Shown: positions 50,815 to 58,661 of the stretch, in pieces | How the letters are laid out: each line of letters starts with the position of its first letter | Numbering within the stretch: position 1 is the first letter of the stretch | Assembly: GCA_963774765.1 (NCBI GenBank) | Contig: CAVZGP010000023.1 | Coordinates: 90,302 to 154,301 of the forward strand | Origin: Sva-07 sp963774765 | GTDB lineage: Bacteria; Actinomycetota; Acidimicrobiia; Acidimicrobiales; Ilumatobacteraceae | Reading direction: 5' to 3' | DNA length: 64,000 nt | The notes under the pieces: generated by a model | Databases searched by the model: none | What the model was told of the DNA's origin: nothing | Seen by the model: only the letters and a program-made list of their open reading frames with translations | Program-made: the position numbers and the translations under genes

Positions 50815-51512
50815 GAGGGGTCCTCGCTGGTGACGGCCTCGGCGTCGTCGCCTTCCTCGTCGGCGGGCATCGGTTCGACGTCGACGATGCCGGGCCAGGG
50901 CTTGATCATGCGAGCGAGCAATGGGAAGTCCTTGCGCAGGGGGTGGCCCTCGAAATCGGTCGGCAGATACATGTTGCGCAGGTCGGGATGGCCGTTGAAA
51001 CCGATGCCGAACATCTCGTGGCACTCACGCTCGTGCCAGTTCGCGCCGGCGAACACCGTGGTCCACGAGTCGACGGCGAACGGCTCATCGGGAACGTCGG
51101 CCTTGATGGTGACGCCGACGTGGCGGTCGAGGTCGACGAGGCGGGCGAACACCTGGAAGCGAGTGTCACCGCCGGTGACCCCCTGGCGGATTTCGGTGTC
51201 GGGTTCGCGCGGCTCGGCGGTCGGATCGTCCTCGCCCTTGCCGTAGGGCGACGGCATCCAGTCGAGACCCGACAGGAAGCCGAAGAACGTGAAGCCCGCA
51301 GCCTTGAGCGCCTCGGCGGTCTGTCGCCAGGCGCCGGTCTGCACGCGGATCCACAGGTCGTCGTTCGGGGTGATGTGTGTGTCGACGATGCCGTCACCGA
51401 TGCGGTGGCGCAGGTCGTCGATGATCCCCTCGCGCAGGCCGTCGCCGGGAAGTGCGAGAGGTTGTTCGCTGGTGTCGGTTGCGGTGTCGGTGGCGTCACT
51501 CAATGGGGCCAC
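50811..51512 (-). CDS. nuoC: NADH-quinone oxidoreductase subunit C
   Basis: A 233-residue 30-kDa-type subunit. The C-terminal signature is WHERECHEMFGIGFNGHPDL, then RNMYLPTDFEGHPLRKDFPL. A hydrophilic insert (PYGKGEDDPTAEPREPDTE, about residue 90) precedes TRFQVFARLVDLDRHVGV. The start is uncertain: GTG 51512 is used here; TTG 51503, which overlaps the nuoB stop, is the alternative. The C-terminus is acidic. Confidence 0.92.
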   Translation of the reverse strand: MAPLSDATDTATDTSEQPLALPGDGLREGIIDDLRHRIGDGIVDTHITPNDDLWIRVQTGAWRQTAEALKAAGFTFFGFLSGLDWMPSPYGKGEDDPTAEPREPDTEIRQGVTGGDTRFQVFARLVDLDRHVGVTIKADVPDEPFAVDSWTTVFAGANWHERECHEMFGIGFNGHPDLRNMYLPTDFEGHPLRKDFPLLARMIKPWPGIVDVEPMPADEEGDDAEAVTSEDPS

Positions 51513-52098
51513 CGCCCACCACGATTGGTTCGCGCTCGGGTGCCGATGGCGCTTCGACGGCTGGGGCGGCGGCGACACGTTCGCGCTCGCGGGTGGCCTG
51601 ATTGGTGGTGAACTCGTCGCCACGCCACTTGGCGGCCATGTCCTCGTTCTTGATGCGCTGCTGCAGCAACACGACGCCTTCGAGCAGGGCCTCGGGGCGC
51701 GGCGGGCAGCCGGGGATGTACACGTCGATCGGGATGATCTGGTCGACGCCCTTGGTGACCGAGTAGCTGTCCCAGTAGGGGCCGCCGCAGTTGGCACACG
51801 AACCCATCGAGATCGCGTACTTCGGCTCGGGCATCTGCTCCCAGAGGCGGCGCACGGCGGGTGCCATCTTGTCGGTGACCGTGCCGGAGATGCACACGAA
51901 GTCGGCCTGGCGGGGGCTGGCGGGCAACGGGATGACGCCGAGGCGCATCACGTCGTAACGAGGCGAGCCGAAGGCGGCGCCCATCTCGATCGCGCAGCAC
52001 GCGAGACCCCACTGGTACACCCACAGCGAGTACGAGCGGCTCATGTTGAACAGCTTGGTGAGCGGTGCCGGCATCCGGCCGCGGTCGACGAGACCCAT
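51496..52098 (-). CDS. nuoB: NADH-quinone oxidoreductase subunit B
   Basis: A 200-residue PSST-type subunit holding cluster N2. The four ligands are in GLACCAIEM (tandem Cys), GSCANCGG and IPGCPPRPEA. A C-terminal extension of about 35 residues (REREPIVVGGGPIE region, Ala/Pro/Glu-rich) is longer than in E. coli. The start is ATG 52098. Confidence 0.96.
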   Translation of the reverse strand: MGLVDRGRMPAPLTKLFNMSRSYSLWVYQWGLACCAIEMGAAFGSPRYDVMRLGVIPLPASPRQADFVCISGTVTDKMAPAVRRLWEQMPEPKYAISMGSCANCGGPYWDSYSVTKGVDQIIPIDVYIPGCPPRPEALLEGVVLLQQRIKNEDMAAKWRGDEFTTNQATRERERVAAAPAVEAPSAPEREPIVVGGGPIE

Positions 52099-52131
52099 GT
52101 CAGTTCCCCGTTTCGATCATCACGAACAGCC

Positions 52132-52497
52132 TCACACCCACCGGAGCAATCCGCGCTTCCAGGCGTAGACGAGTCCATCGAGCAACAGCACGATGAAGAT
52201 CAGCATGGCGATCAGCCCGAAGGTGCCGTAGCGCTCGATGTTCGCGGCCCACGGGAAGAGGAACACCGCTTCGACGTCGAAGATCACGAACAGCAGGGCG
52301 AACACGTAGTAGCGGACCTGGCTCTGCGACCAGCCGATCCCGACGGGGTCGACCCCCGATTCGTAGGCGATGCCCTTGTCGTAGTTGGGCTTGGACGGCC
52401 GCACGAGCGCTGCCAATCCGAGCAGGATTCCGCCGATCGCCAAGGCGGCGAGGCCGAACCAGACCACGGTCAAGTAATCGCGCAGGAACTCCGACAT
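52132..52497 (-). CDS. nuoA: NADH-quinone oxidoreductase subunit A
   Basis: A 121-residue three-helix subunit (ND3 homologue). Conserved segments are KGIAYESGVDPVG (quinone-site loop, usually YECG with Cys; here YESG) and VRYYVFALLFVIFDVEAVFL. It is the first gene of the nuo operon. Upstream on its strand, TGATAA near 52510-52515 with TTGGGT 16 bp before could be a promoter, but this is weak. The Ser for Cys change in the ND3 loop is common in bacteria. Confidence 0.95.
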   Translation of the reverse strand: MSEFLRDYLTVVWFGLAALAIGGILLGLAALVRPSKPNYDKGIAYESGVDPVGIGWSQSQVRYYVFALLFVIFDVEAVFLFPWAANIERYGTFGLIAMLIFIVLLLDGLVYAWKRGLLRWV

Positions 52498-52558
52498 CGG
52501 GTCGAGAACTTATCAGGGGCCGGGAAAACCCACCCAAATGTGGGTCTCTGATCGTTCG

Positions 52559-52600
52559 GACCGGCGGTGATCGACTCGAGCGCGTCGATCACCGCCGGTC
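52559..52600 (-). terminator. Strong hairpin between aquaporin and nuoA
   Basis: 16-bp perfect inverted arms (GACCGGCGGTGATCGA and its complement) with a 10-nt loop. It lies 6 bp after the aquaporin stop and 60 bp before nuoA. There is no T-run, but such GC-rich stems are usual terminators in actinobacteria, so aquaporin and nuo transcripts are probably separated here. Confidence 0.75.
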
Positions 52601-52606
52601 GTCGCA

Positions 52607-53344
52607 TCAGAGAACTTCGCCCTCGGTGGCCTCGGGTTCGCCGATGACCATCCACAGTGCGCCGGCGAGGACGGCGCCGATCGCCGGGAACAGGATGAAC
52701 GCCCACACCTGGCCGAGCGCCCAGTCGCCCTGGAACACTGCCGTCGCGAGCGAGCGGGCCGGGTTGACCGAGGTGTTCGACACCGGAATCGAGATCAAAT
52801 GGACGAGCGTGAGGCCGAGACCTGCAGCGATCGGACCGAACCCGATCGGAACACCCTTGGTCGTCGTCGTGCCGAGCACGATCAGCACGAAGATCGCCGT
52901 GACGACGATCTCGATGATCGCCACCGACAGCAGGTCGAAGCCGCCCGGCGAGTGTTCGCCGTAGCCATTCGATGCGAAGCCGGCGTCCTGCGCCCTCGAC
53001 AGGTAGCCGTCGGTACCACTCAACGTCAACGCGATGAGGCCGGCGCCGACGATGCCGCCGACGAACTGGCCGATGAAGTAGGGCGCCGACTTCGCAGCAT
53101 CGAGCTTCTTCGCCATGATCATGCCGATCGTGACCGCCGGGTTGATGTGGCACCCGGAGATGCGACCGATCAGATAGGCCATGCACAGCAGGCTGAGACC
53201 GAAGGCCAGTGCCACGCCGAGCGCTCCGACGTTGAGCCCTTCGTTGAAGCCACCCGTCGCGAAGATGGCCGTACCCGGCCCACCGATCACCAGGACGGCG
53301 GTGCCGAGCGCTTCGGCGAGCGGAATTCGTACGTTGTCGTTCAT
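52607..53344 (-). CDS. Aquaporin (MIP family)
   Basis: A 245-residue six-helix channel with two NPA half-helices: GCHINPAVTIG (about 66) and NTSVNPARSLA (about 190), the second followed by the selectivity-filter Arg. The His at the third filter position appears in TLVHLISIP, which favours water (AqpZ-like) over glycerol. A loop of about 25 residues (DGYLSRAQDAGFASNGYGEH) between TM3 and TM4 is longer than in AqpZ. The start is ATG 53344. Confidence 0.93.
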   Translation of the reverse strand: MNDNVRIPLAEALGTAVLVIGGPGTAIFATGGFNEGLNVGALGVALAFGLSLLCMAYLIGRISGCHINPAVTIGMIMAKKLDAAKSAPYFIGQFVGGIVGAGLIALTLSGTDGYLSRAQDAGFASNGYGEHSPGGFDLLSVAIIEIVVTAIFVLIVLGTTTTKGVPIGFGPIAAGLGLTLVHLISIPVSNTSVNPARSLATAVFQGDWALGQVWAFILFPAIGAVLAGALWMVIGEPEATEGEVL

Positions 53345-53484
53345 GAGTGCTTGCCCTCGTTTCGTCCCCGACCGCGACCGGCTGTCGCAGTCCGTCGAAT
53401 CGTATGACACCAGTTCTGTCATGTGGGTGATTCCCCCATCACCGATCACGCAGGTACGTCGGTGCCGGGCCATCGCAACCGGTT

Positions 53485-53587
53485 GCGATGAGCGAAGCGA
53501 CCGGATACGGCGGTTTCGCTCATCGCAACCCACGAGATTCCCCCACCGATGAGCGAAGCGACCGGATACGGCGGTTTCGCTCATCGC
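53485..53587. repeat. Paired 41-bp palindromic repeat, family 1 (two copies)
   Basis: Copies at 53485-53526 and 53547-53587 (62 bp spacing), arms CGATGAGCGAA/TTCGCTCATCG, core GCGACCGGATACGGCGG. The linker is AACCCACGAGATTCCCCCAC, similar to that of the 38.9 kb pair. They lie upstream of the aquaporin gene (divergent side). Confidence 0.95.
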
Positions 53588-53601
53588 AACCCACATGGGG
53601 T

Positions 53602-53781
53602 GTGGTCGCCGACCAGTTGAAGGCCAATGACCTCGAGATCGTCGGATCCGAGATCCGGCTGTCCTTCGAGGACAGGACCACCGACGACGCCGTGTTCGAC
53701 TGCGCCGTCGCCAACGCGTTCGTCCAGGAAGGTCTGTCCGTGACGATGATCGATCCGGACGGCGAGGTCGCCTGCGAGTGA
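53602..53781 (+). CDS. Small hypothetical protein, 59 residues
   Basis: The frame VADQLKANDLEIVGSEIRLS continues to VTMIDPDGEVACE. Its amino-acid use looks coding (alternating hydrophobic pattern, no Arg/Ser bias), unlike the upstream part, which only translates the palindromic repeats. The GTG at 53602 is the likely start; no ribosome-binding site is evident. It could be the 3' remnant of a longer gene cut by the repeat pair. The stop TGA at 53779 joins the next palindrome. Confidence 0.4.
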   Translation: MVADQLKANDLEIVGSEIRLSFEDRTTDDAVFDCAVANAFVQEGLSVTMIDPDGEVACE

Positions 53782-53814
53782 ATTTCACCAGGGGTCTGAC
53801 CCCTGGTGAAATTC
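53780..53814. repeat. GGGGTCAGACCCC-type palindrome, family 2, copy before metH stop
   Basis: 15-bp perfect arms (GAATTTCACCAGGGG and its complement) around TCTGA. It lies between the small ORF and the convergent metH stop (53818), so it can act as a bidirectional terminator. Confidence 0.95.
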
Positions 53815-53817
53815 CGC

Positions 53818-56800
53818 TCAGGAATCGAGGACGGGGGCGAGGTGCTGTTCCGCCTCTTCGATCGTCCAGCCCTTGCGCTCGGCATAGTCGTTCAGCTGAT
53901 CGCGCTTGATCTTGCCGATGCCGAAGTACTTCGACTCCGGATGGGCGAAGAGCAGCCCTGACACGGACGAACCCGGCCACATCGCGAACGACTCGGTCAG
54001 CTCGACACCCGCGGTGTTCGGCGCGTCGAGCACGTCGAACAGTGCGGCCTTCTCGGTGTGGTCGGGCTGGCTCGGATAGCCGGGCGCAGGACGAATCCCG
54101 CGGAACGACTCCTTGAAGAGCTCGTCCGCGGTGAACGACTCACCGGGCGAGTAGCCCCACAGGTCGGCGTCGGTCCGAACGCGCTCGTGGATGCGTTCGG
54201 CGAACGCTTCGGCAACCCGATCGGCCAACCCCTTGAGGAGGATGGACGAGTAGTCGTCGCCGGCGGCTTCGAACCGATCGGCGATCGCGTTCTCCTCCGG
54301 TCCCGCTGTCACGACGAACCCGCCGACCCAGTCGGCGACGCCGCTGTCGATCGGCGCCACGAAATCCGACAGGCAGAGGTTCGGGCGGCCATCGGACTTG
54401 GTGGCCTGCTGGCGCAGTCCGTGGAAACGACGGCGCTCGGTCGACCTCGACTCGTCGGTGTACACGACGACATCGTCGCCATCGGACTGCGCCGGCCAGA
54501 CACCGACGACCGCGCGGGGGTGGAACCACTTCTCGGCAACGATCTTGTCGAGCATGGCCTGCGCGTCGTCCCACAGCGGACCTGCCGCTTCGGAGAACTC
54601 GGGATCGGTGAGCACGTCGGGATACCTGCCACGGATGCCCCAGAGACGGAAGAAGGGCGTCCAGTCGAAGTACGGCACGAGTTCGCCGACGTCATAGTCC
54701 TCGAAGACCCGCAGCCCGGTGAGCGCCGGACGCGTGATCGTGGACCCGTCGAACACCAGCTGCGGCCGGTTCGAGCGAGCGACGTCGAGCCTGACCCGGT
54801 CGCGTTCGACCGTCGAACGAGCATGCGACTCGACCACGCGGGTGTAGTCGGCCTTCAGCTCATCGAGAAATCCCTCGCGCTGTGTGGTCGACATCAACGC
54901 GGAGATCACTCCCGAGGCGCGGCTGGCGTCGCCGACATGCACGACCGGGCCGTGATAGGCGGGGTCGATCTTGATGCTCGTGTGCAGACGACTCGTCGTT
55001 GCCCCACCGATCAGGAGTGGCAGGGTGAAGCCCGTGCGCTCCATTTCGGTGGCGACGCGAACCATCTCGTCGAGCGACGGCGTGATCAACCCGGACAGCC
55101 CGATGATGTCGACGTTGCGTTCCTTGGCCGTGTCGAGGATCGTCTGGGCGGGCACCATCACGCCGAGGTCGATCACCTCGTAGTTCGAGCAGCCGAGCAC
55201 GACGCCGACGATGTTCTTACCGATGTCGTGCACGTCACCCTTCACTGTCGCGAGCAGCACGGTGCCGGCCTTCGACGCCACGCCTTCGTCGCCCTCGGCC
55301 TCGATGAACGGGGTGAGGTAGGCAACGGCCTGCTTCATCACGCGGGCCGACTTGACGACCTGGGGCAGGAACATCTTGCCGGCGCCGAACAGGTCGCCGA
55401 CGGTGTTCATGCCGCTCATCAGCGGCCCTTCGATCACATCGACGGCACGGTCGGAGGCGGCACGAGCCTCCTCGACGTCAGCCTCGATGAACACGGTGAT
55501 GCCGTTGACCAGCGCATGATCGATGCGGCGGGCGACATCCCACGATCGCCATTCGGCGGCGGCAGGATCGACGGCTTGGGCTCCGTTGCCGGCGAAGCGG
55601 GCGGCGGCGTCGAGGAGCCGCTCGGTGGCGTCGGGGCGCCGGGCGAGCACGACGTCCTCGCACAGCTCGCGCAGCTCGGGGTCGATCTGGTCGTACACGG
55701 CGAGCTGGCCGGCGTTGACGATGCCCAACCGCATGCCCGCCTCGACCGCCTTGAGGAGGAACACCGAGTGCATCGCCTCGCGTACCGGTTCGTTGCCGCG
55801 GAACGAGAACGACAGGTTCGACACGCCGCCGGAGATGTTGACGTACGCCAGCTCGTCGGTGATCGCCTTGGTCGCTTCGATGAAGTCGAGGCCGTATCGA
55901 TTGTGCTCGTCGATGCCGGTGGCGATCGCGAAGATGTTCGGGTCGATGATGATGTCCTCGGGTGGGAACCCGACCTCGTCGATCAGCAAGTGGTACGCCC
56001 GACGGGCGATGGCGACCTTGCGCTCGACCGTGTCGGCCTGGCCGACCTCGTCGAAGGCCATCACGATGACGGCAGCGCCGTAGTCGAGACAGGTGCGCGC
56101 TTGAGCGAGGAACGCCTCCTCGCCCTCCTTCATCGAGATCGAGTTCACGATCGGCTTGCCCTGCACGCACTGCAGGCCGGCCTCGATCACCTCGAACTTG
56201 GAGGAGTCGATCATGATCGGCACGCGGGCGATGTCGGGCTCCGACGCGATCAAGTTGAGGAACGTCGTCATCGCCTGCACGCCGTCGATGAGTCCATCGT
56301 CCATGTTGACGTCGATGACCTGGGCGCCGCTCTCGACCTGTTGCAGCGCGACGACGAGCGCCTCGCCGTACTCGTTGTCCTTGATCAGCCGGCGGAACTT
56401 GGCCGACCCGGTGATGTTGGTGCGCTCGCCGACGTTGACGAACGGGATGTCGTCGGTCAGTGCGAACGGCTCGAGGCCCGACAGCTCCAATCGCGGCGTG
56501 CGCGTCGGCACGACGCGTGACACCTTGCCCTCGACCGCCTGGGCGATCGCCTCGATGTGGGCAGGGGTGGTGCCGCAGCAGCCACCGACGACGTTGACCA
56601 GACCGGCCTCGGCGAACTCGGCGACGAACGCGGCGGTCTCGGCGGGCGTCTCGTTGTAGCCGCCGAGCTCGTTGGGGAGCCCGGCGTTGGGATAGGCGCA
56701 GATCAGCGTGTCGGCGACCGTGGCCAACTCCAGCACGTGCGGGCGCATCTCCTCGGCGCCGAGCGCGCAATTGAGCCCGACGGTGAGCGGCTGCGCATGG

Positions 56801-57519
56801 CGGATCGACTGCCAGAACGCGGCGGGGGTCTGGCCCGACAGCGTGCGACCCGAGCGGTCGGTGATCGTGCCGGAGATCATCAGCGGCAGCTGCGTACCGT
56901 GAGCGTTCATCGCGCGACGGCTGGCGACGATCGCCGCCTTCGCGTTGAGCGTGTCGAAGATCGTCTCGATGAGGATCGCATCCACCCCACCGCGGAGCAG
57001 CGCTTCGATCTGCTCCTGGTAGGCGTCGGCCAGTGCGGTGAACGTGATCGCCCGGTAGCCGGGGTCCTCGACCTTCGGTGACAGCGACAGCGTCATGTTG
57101 GTGGGGCCGACCGCTCCGGCCACGAACCGACGTCGACCGTCGATTCCGTGGGCCTCCTCGGCGGCTTCGCGGGCAAGGCGGGCGGCGGCCTCGTTGAGTT
57201 CGACGACCTGGTCGACCGTGTCGTAGTCACCCTGCGACACGCGGTTCGCCGAGAACGTGTTGGTCTCGGCGATGTCGGCTCCGGCGAGGAAGTACCGCAG
57301 GTGGATGTCGCGCATCGCGTCGGGCTGGGTGAGTGTCAGCAACTCGTTGTTGCCGGCGAGATCGCAGCCATGGTCGCAGAATCGATCACCGCGGAACGCC
57401 TCGTCGGACAAGCCGAGCGTTTGGATCTCGGTGCCCATCGCGCCGTCGAGCACGACGATGCGCTCGCGGGCGATCTCGGCGATCGGGTGATCGTGAAAGG
57501 GGTGCTGGCTGGCGGTCAT
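53818..57519 (-). CDS. metH: Cobalamin-dependent methionine synthase
   Basis: A 1233-residue full-length MetH, which methylates homocysteine with 5-methyltetrahydrofolate via cobalamin. The homocysteine domain (about 1-320) has LDGAMGTEIQTL and zinc ligands in GLNCALGAEEM and VGGCCGTTPAH. The folate domain (about 355-620) has FVNVGERTNITGSAKFRRLI. The cap and B12 domains (about 650-900) have DVHDIGKNIV (cobalt-ligand His near 760). The C-terminal AdoMet reactivation domain (about 930-1233) has RPAPGYPSQPDH-type (GIRPAPGYPSQPDHTEK) and MWPGSSVSG. The ATG at 57519 overlaps the SahR-like gene stop by 4 bp (ATGA), so it is co-translated with its likely regulator. No B12 riboswitch is visible upstream. 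Confidence 0.96.
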   Translation of the reverse strand: MTASQHPFHDHPIAEIARERIVVLDGAMGTEIQTLGLSDEAFRGDRFCDHGCDLAGNNELLTLTQPDAMRDIHLRYFLAGADIAETNTFSANRVSQGDYDTVDQVVELNEAAARLAREAAEEAHGIDGRRRFVAGAVGPTNMTLSLSPKVEDPGYRAITFTALADAYQEQIEALLRGGVDAILIETIFDTLNAKAAIVASRRAMNAHGTQLPLMISGTITDRSGRTLSGQTPAAFWQSIRHAQPLTVGLNCALGAEEMRPHVLELATVADTLICAYPNAGLPNELGGYNETPAETAAFVAEFAEAGLVNVVGGCCGTTPAHIEAIAQAVEGKVSRVVPTRTPRLELSGLEPFALTDDIPFVNVGERTNITGSAKFRRLIKDNEYGEALVVALQQVESGAQVIDVNMDDGLIDGVQAMTTFLNLIASEPDIARVPIMIDSSKFEVIEAGLQCVQGKPIVNSISMKEGEEAFLAQARTCLDYGAAVIVMAFDEVGQADTVERKVAIARRAYHLLIDEVGFPPEDIIIDPNIFAIATGIDEHNRYGLDFIEATKAITDELAYVNISGGVSNLSFSFRGNEPVREAMHSVFLLKAVEAGMRLGIVNAGQLAVYDQIDPELRELCEDVVLARRPDATERLLDAAARFAGNGAQAVDPAAAEWRSWDVARRIDHALVNGITVFIEADVEEARAASDRAVDVIEGPLMSGMNTVGDLFGAGKMFLPQVVKSARVMKQAVAYLTPFIEAEGDEGVASKAGTVLLATVKGDVHDIGKNIVGVVLGCSNYEVIDLGVMVPAQTILDTAKERNVDIIGLSGLITPSLDEMVRVATEMERTGFTLPLLIGGATTSRLHTSIKIDPAYHGPVVHVGDASRASGVISALMSTTQREGFLDELKADYTRVVESHARSTVERDRVRLDVARSNRPQLVFDGSTITRPALTGLRVFEDYDVGELVPYFDWTPFFRLWGIRGRYPDVLTDPEFSEAAGPLWDDAQAMLDKIVAEKWFHPRAVVGVWPAQSDGDDVVVYTDESRSTERRRFHGLRQQATKSDGRPNLCLSDFVAPIDSGVADWVGGFVVTAGPEENAIADRFEAAGDDYSSILLKGLADRVAEAFAERIHERVRTDADLWGYSPGESFTADELFKESFRGIRPAPGYPSQPDHTEKAALFDVLDAPNTAGVELTESFAMWPGSSVSGLLFAHPESKYFGIGKIKRDQLNDYAERKGWTIEEAEQHLAPVLDS

Positions 57520-58505
57520 GCGACTTCTCTCTGGGCGACGGGGGCGGTGCGGTTGGTGTCTCGGTTGGTGCCGAGCCAGACGGTGACAGTGAGACCGTCC
57601 TGTCCGGCGGGGGGCTCGACGTCGGTGATCGTCGGACAATCGAATCCCGACTGGTCGAACCAGTCGACGAGCTGTTGATGTGTGAATCCGAGGCGGCGGT
57701 GCGCGGCGGCGCGTAGGAAGTCGTGTCGATGCGGCGCGAAGTCGACCACGAGGAGTCGGCCACCAGGAGCGACGAGTCGGGCCGCTTCGGAAATCGCTCG
57801 CGTCGGGTCGTCGAGGTAGTGGAGCACCTGATGGATCACGACGAGGTCGAAGCTGGCCGCGTCGAGCGGCGGGCTGTGCACGTCGCCCTGGCGGAGTTCC
57901 CAGGCGGTGACACCGGCCCGTTCGAGGTTGGCTCGCGCGACCGACAGCATCGAGTGGCTGGTGTCGAGACCCACCGCTCGGTCGGCCCGATCGGCGAGCA
58001 ACTGCAGCATGCGACCGGTACCGGTACCGACGTCGAGCACCCGACCGAGCGGCTCATCGCCGACGGCGTCGAGGATCACCGCTTCGACGGTGTCGGCAGC
58101 AGCGTGCAGTGAACGCTCCTCGTCCCAGATCGGGGCGATCTGCTCGAAGTACTCACGGGCGGCAGCCGCCCGGCGAGCGCGGGTGATGTCGAGGCGCGAC
58201 ACGTCACCAGCGAGGACGAGATCGTCCACGTCGATGGCGTCGAGCACCTCATCGACCAGACGACGAAGTGTCTCGGTCTCGCCCAACCGGAAGAACGCCC
58301 AGGTCCCCTCGCGGTGTTTGGTGACCACACCGGCATCCACGAGCAGTCGGAGATGGCGCGAGACCCGCGGCTGCGACTGCCCGAGGATCTCTGTGAGATC
58401 GGTGACCGTCAGTTCGCCGTGGCGCAGGAGCGCGACGATCCGCAACCGTGTCTCCTCGCCGACCGCCTTGAGCGCGTCGAGCGTCAGATCGAGCGAACCA
58501 ACCAT
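57516..58505 (-). CDS. ArsR-family HTH fused to SAM-methyltransferase domain (SahR-like regulator)
   Basis: A 329-residue protein. The N-terminal winged helix-turn-helix (about 1-95: ALKAVGEETRLRIVALLRHG, TEILGQSQPRVSRHLRLLVD, GVVTKHREGTWAFF) is joined to a class I methyltransferase domain (about 140-300: GRVLDVGTGTGRMLQLL, LDTSHSMLSVARANL, FDLVVIHQVLHYLDDP). This architecture is that of SahR, which senses S-adenosylhomocysteine and controls methionine-cycle genes in proteobacteria. The overlap with metH supports the same role. The start is ATG 58505, six bases after a good -10 box, so the mRNA is probably leaderless. A 16-bp palindrome in the promoter spacer is the likely operator. Confidence 0.88.
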   Translation of the reverse strand: MVGSLDLTLDALKAVGEETRLRIVALLRHGELTVTDLTEILGQSQPRVSRHLRLLVDAGVVTKHREGTWAFFRLGETETLRRLVDEVLDAIDVDDLVLAGDVSRLDITRARRAAAAREYFEQIAPIWDEERSLHAAADTVEAVILDAVGDEPLGRVLDVGTGTGRMLQLLADRADRAVGLDTSHSMLSVARANLERAGVTAWELRQGDVHSPPLDAASFDLVVIHQVLHYLDDPTRAISEAARLVAPGGRLLVVDFAPHRHDFLRAAAHRRLGFTHQQLVDWFDQSGFDCPTITDVEPPAGQDGLTVTVWLGTNRDTNRTAPVAQREVA

Positions 58506-58511
58506 CCGAGC

Positions 58512-58540
58512 ACTATATAAAGACATGTGCATGTCTGCAA
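58512..58540 (-). promoter_or_regulatory. Leaderless promoter of the sahR-like/metH operon with operator palindrome
   Basis: Read on the minus strand: -35 TTGCAG (58540-58535), 17-bp spacer, -10 TATAGT (58517-58512), then six bases to the ATG at 58505. Inside the spacer, and running 2 bp into the -35 box, lies the perfect palindrome AGACATGTGCATGTCT (58521-58536). It is an AT-rich island in GC-rich DNA. The spacing puts the transcription start at or next to the ATG. Confidence 0.75.
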
Positions 58541-58580
58541 TGCCAACCGATGGTGAGCGATCGGCACGACACCAGCACGA

Positions 58581-58646
58581 CCTGAGCCCGAAACATGCCC
58601 GGTTTGTCGCGCTGAGCGCGCAGATCCAGGCATTTTTCGGGGTTGA
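58581..58646. repeat. Palindromic element, family 3, copy 2
   Basis: An imperfect inverted repeat with the same core as the lacZ insert (CCCGAAAAATGCCTGG on the minus strand, CGCGCTCAGCGCG loop). It lies in the divergent gap between the sahR-like gene and udp. Read in the lacZ frame it stays open and encodes PEKCLDLRAQRDKPGMFRA. Confidence 0.92.
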
Positions 58647-58661
58647 GGTACGGTCGCGGGC

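Noticed and set aside
58541..58661. Search for a cobalamin or SAM riboswitch upstream of the metH operon
   Set aside because: The promoter lies only six bases from the start codon and no B12-box or SAM-type helix is visible, so control is more likely by the SahR-like protein.
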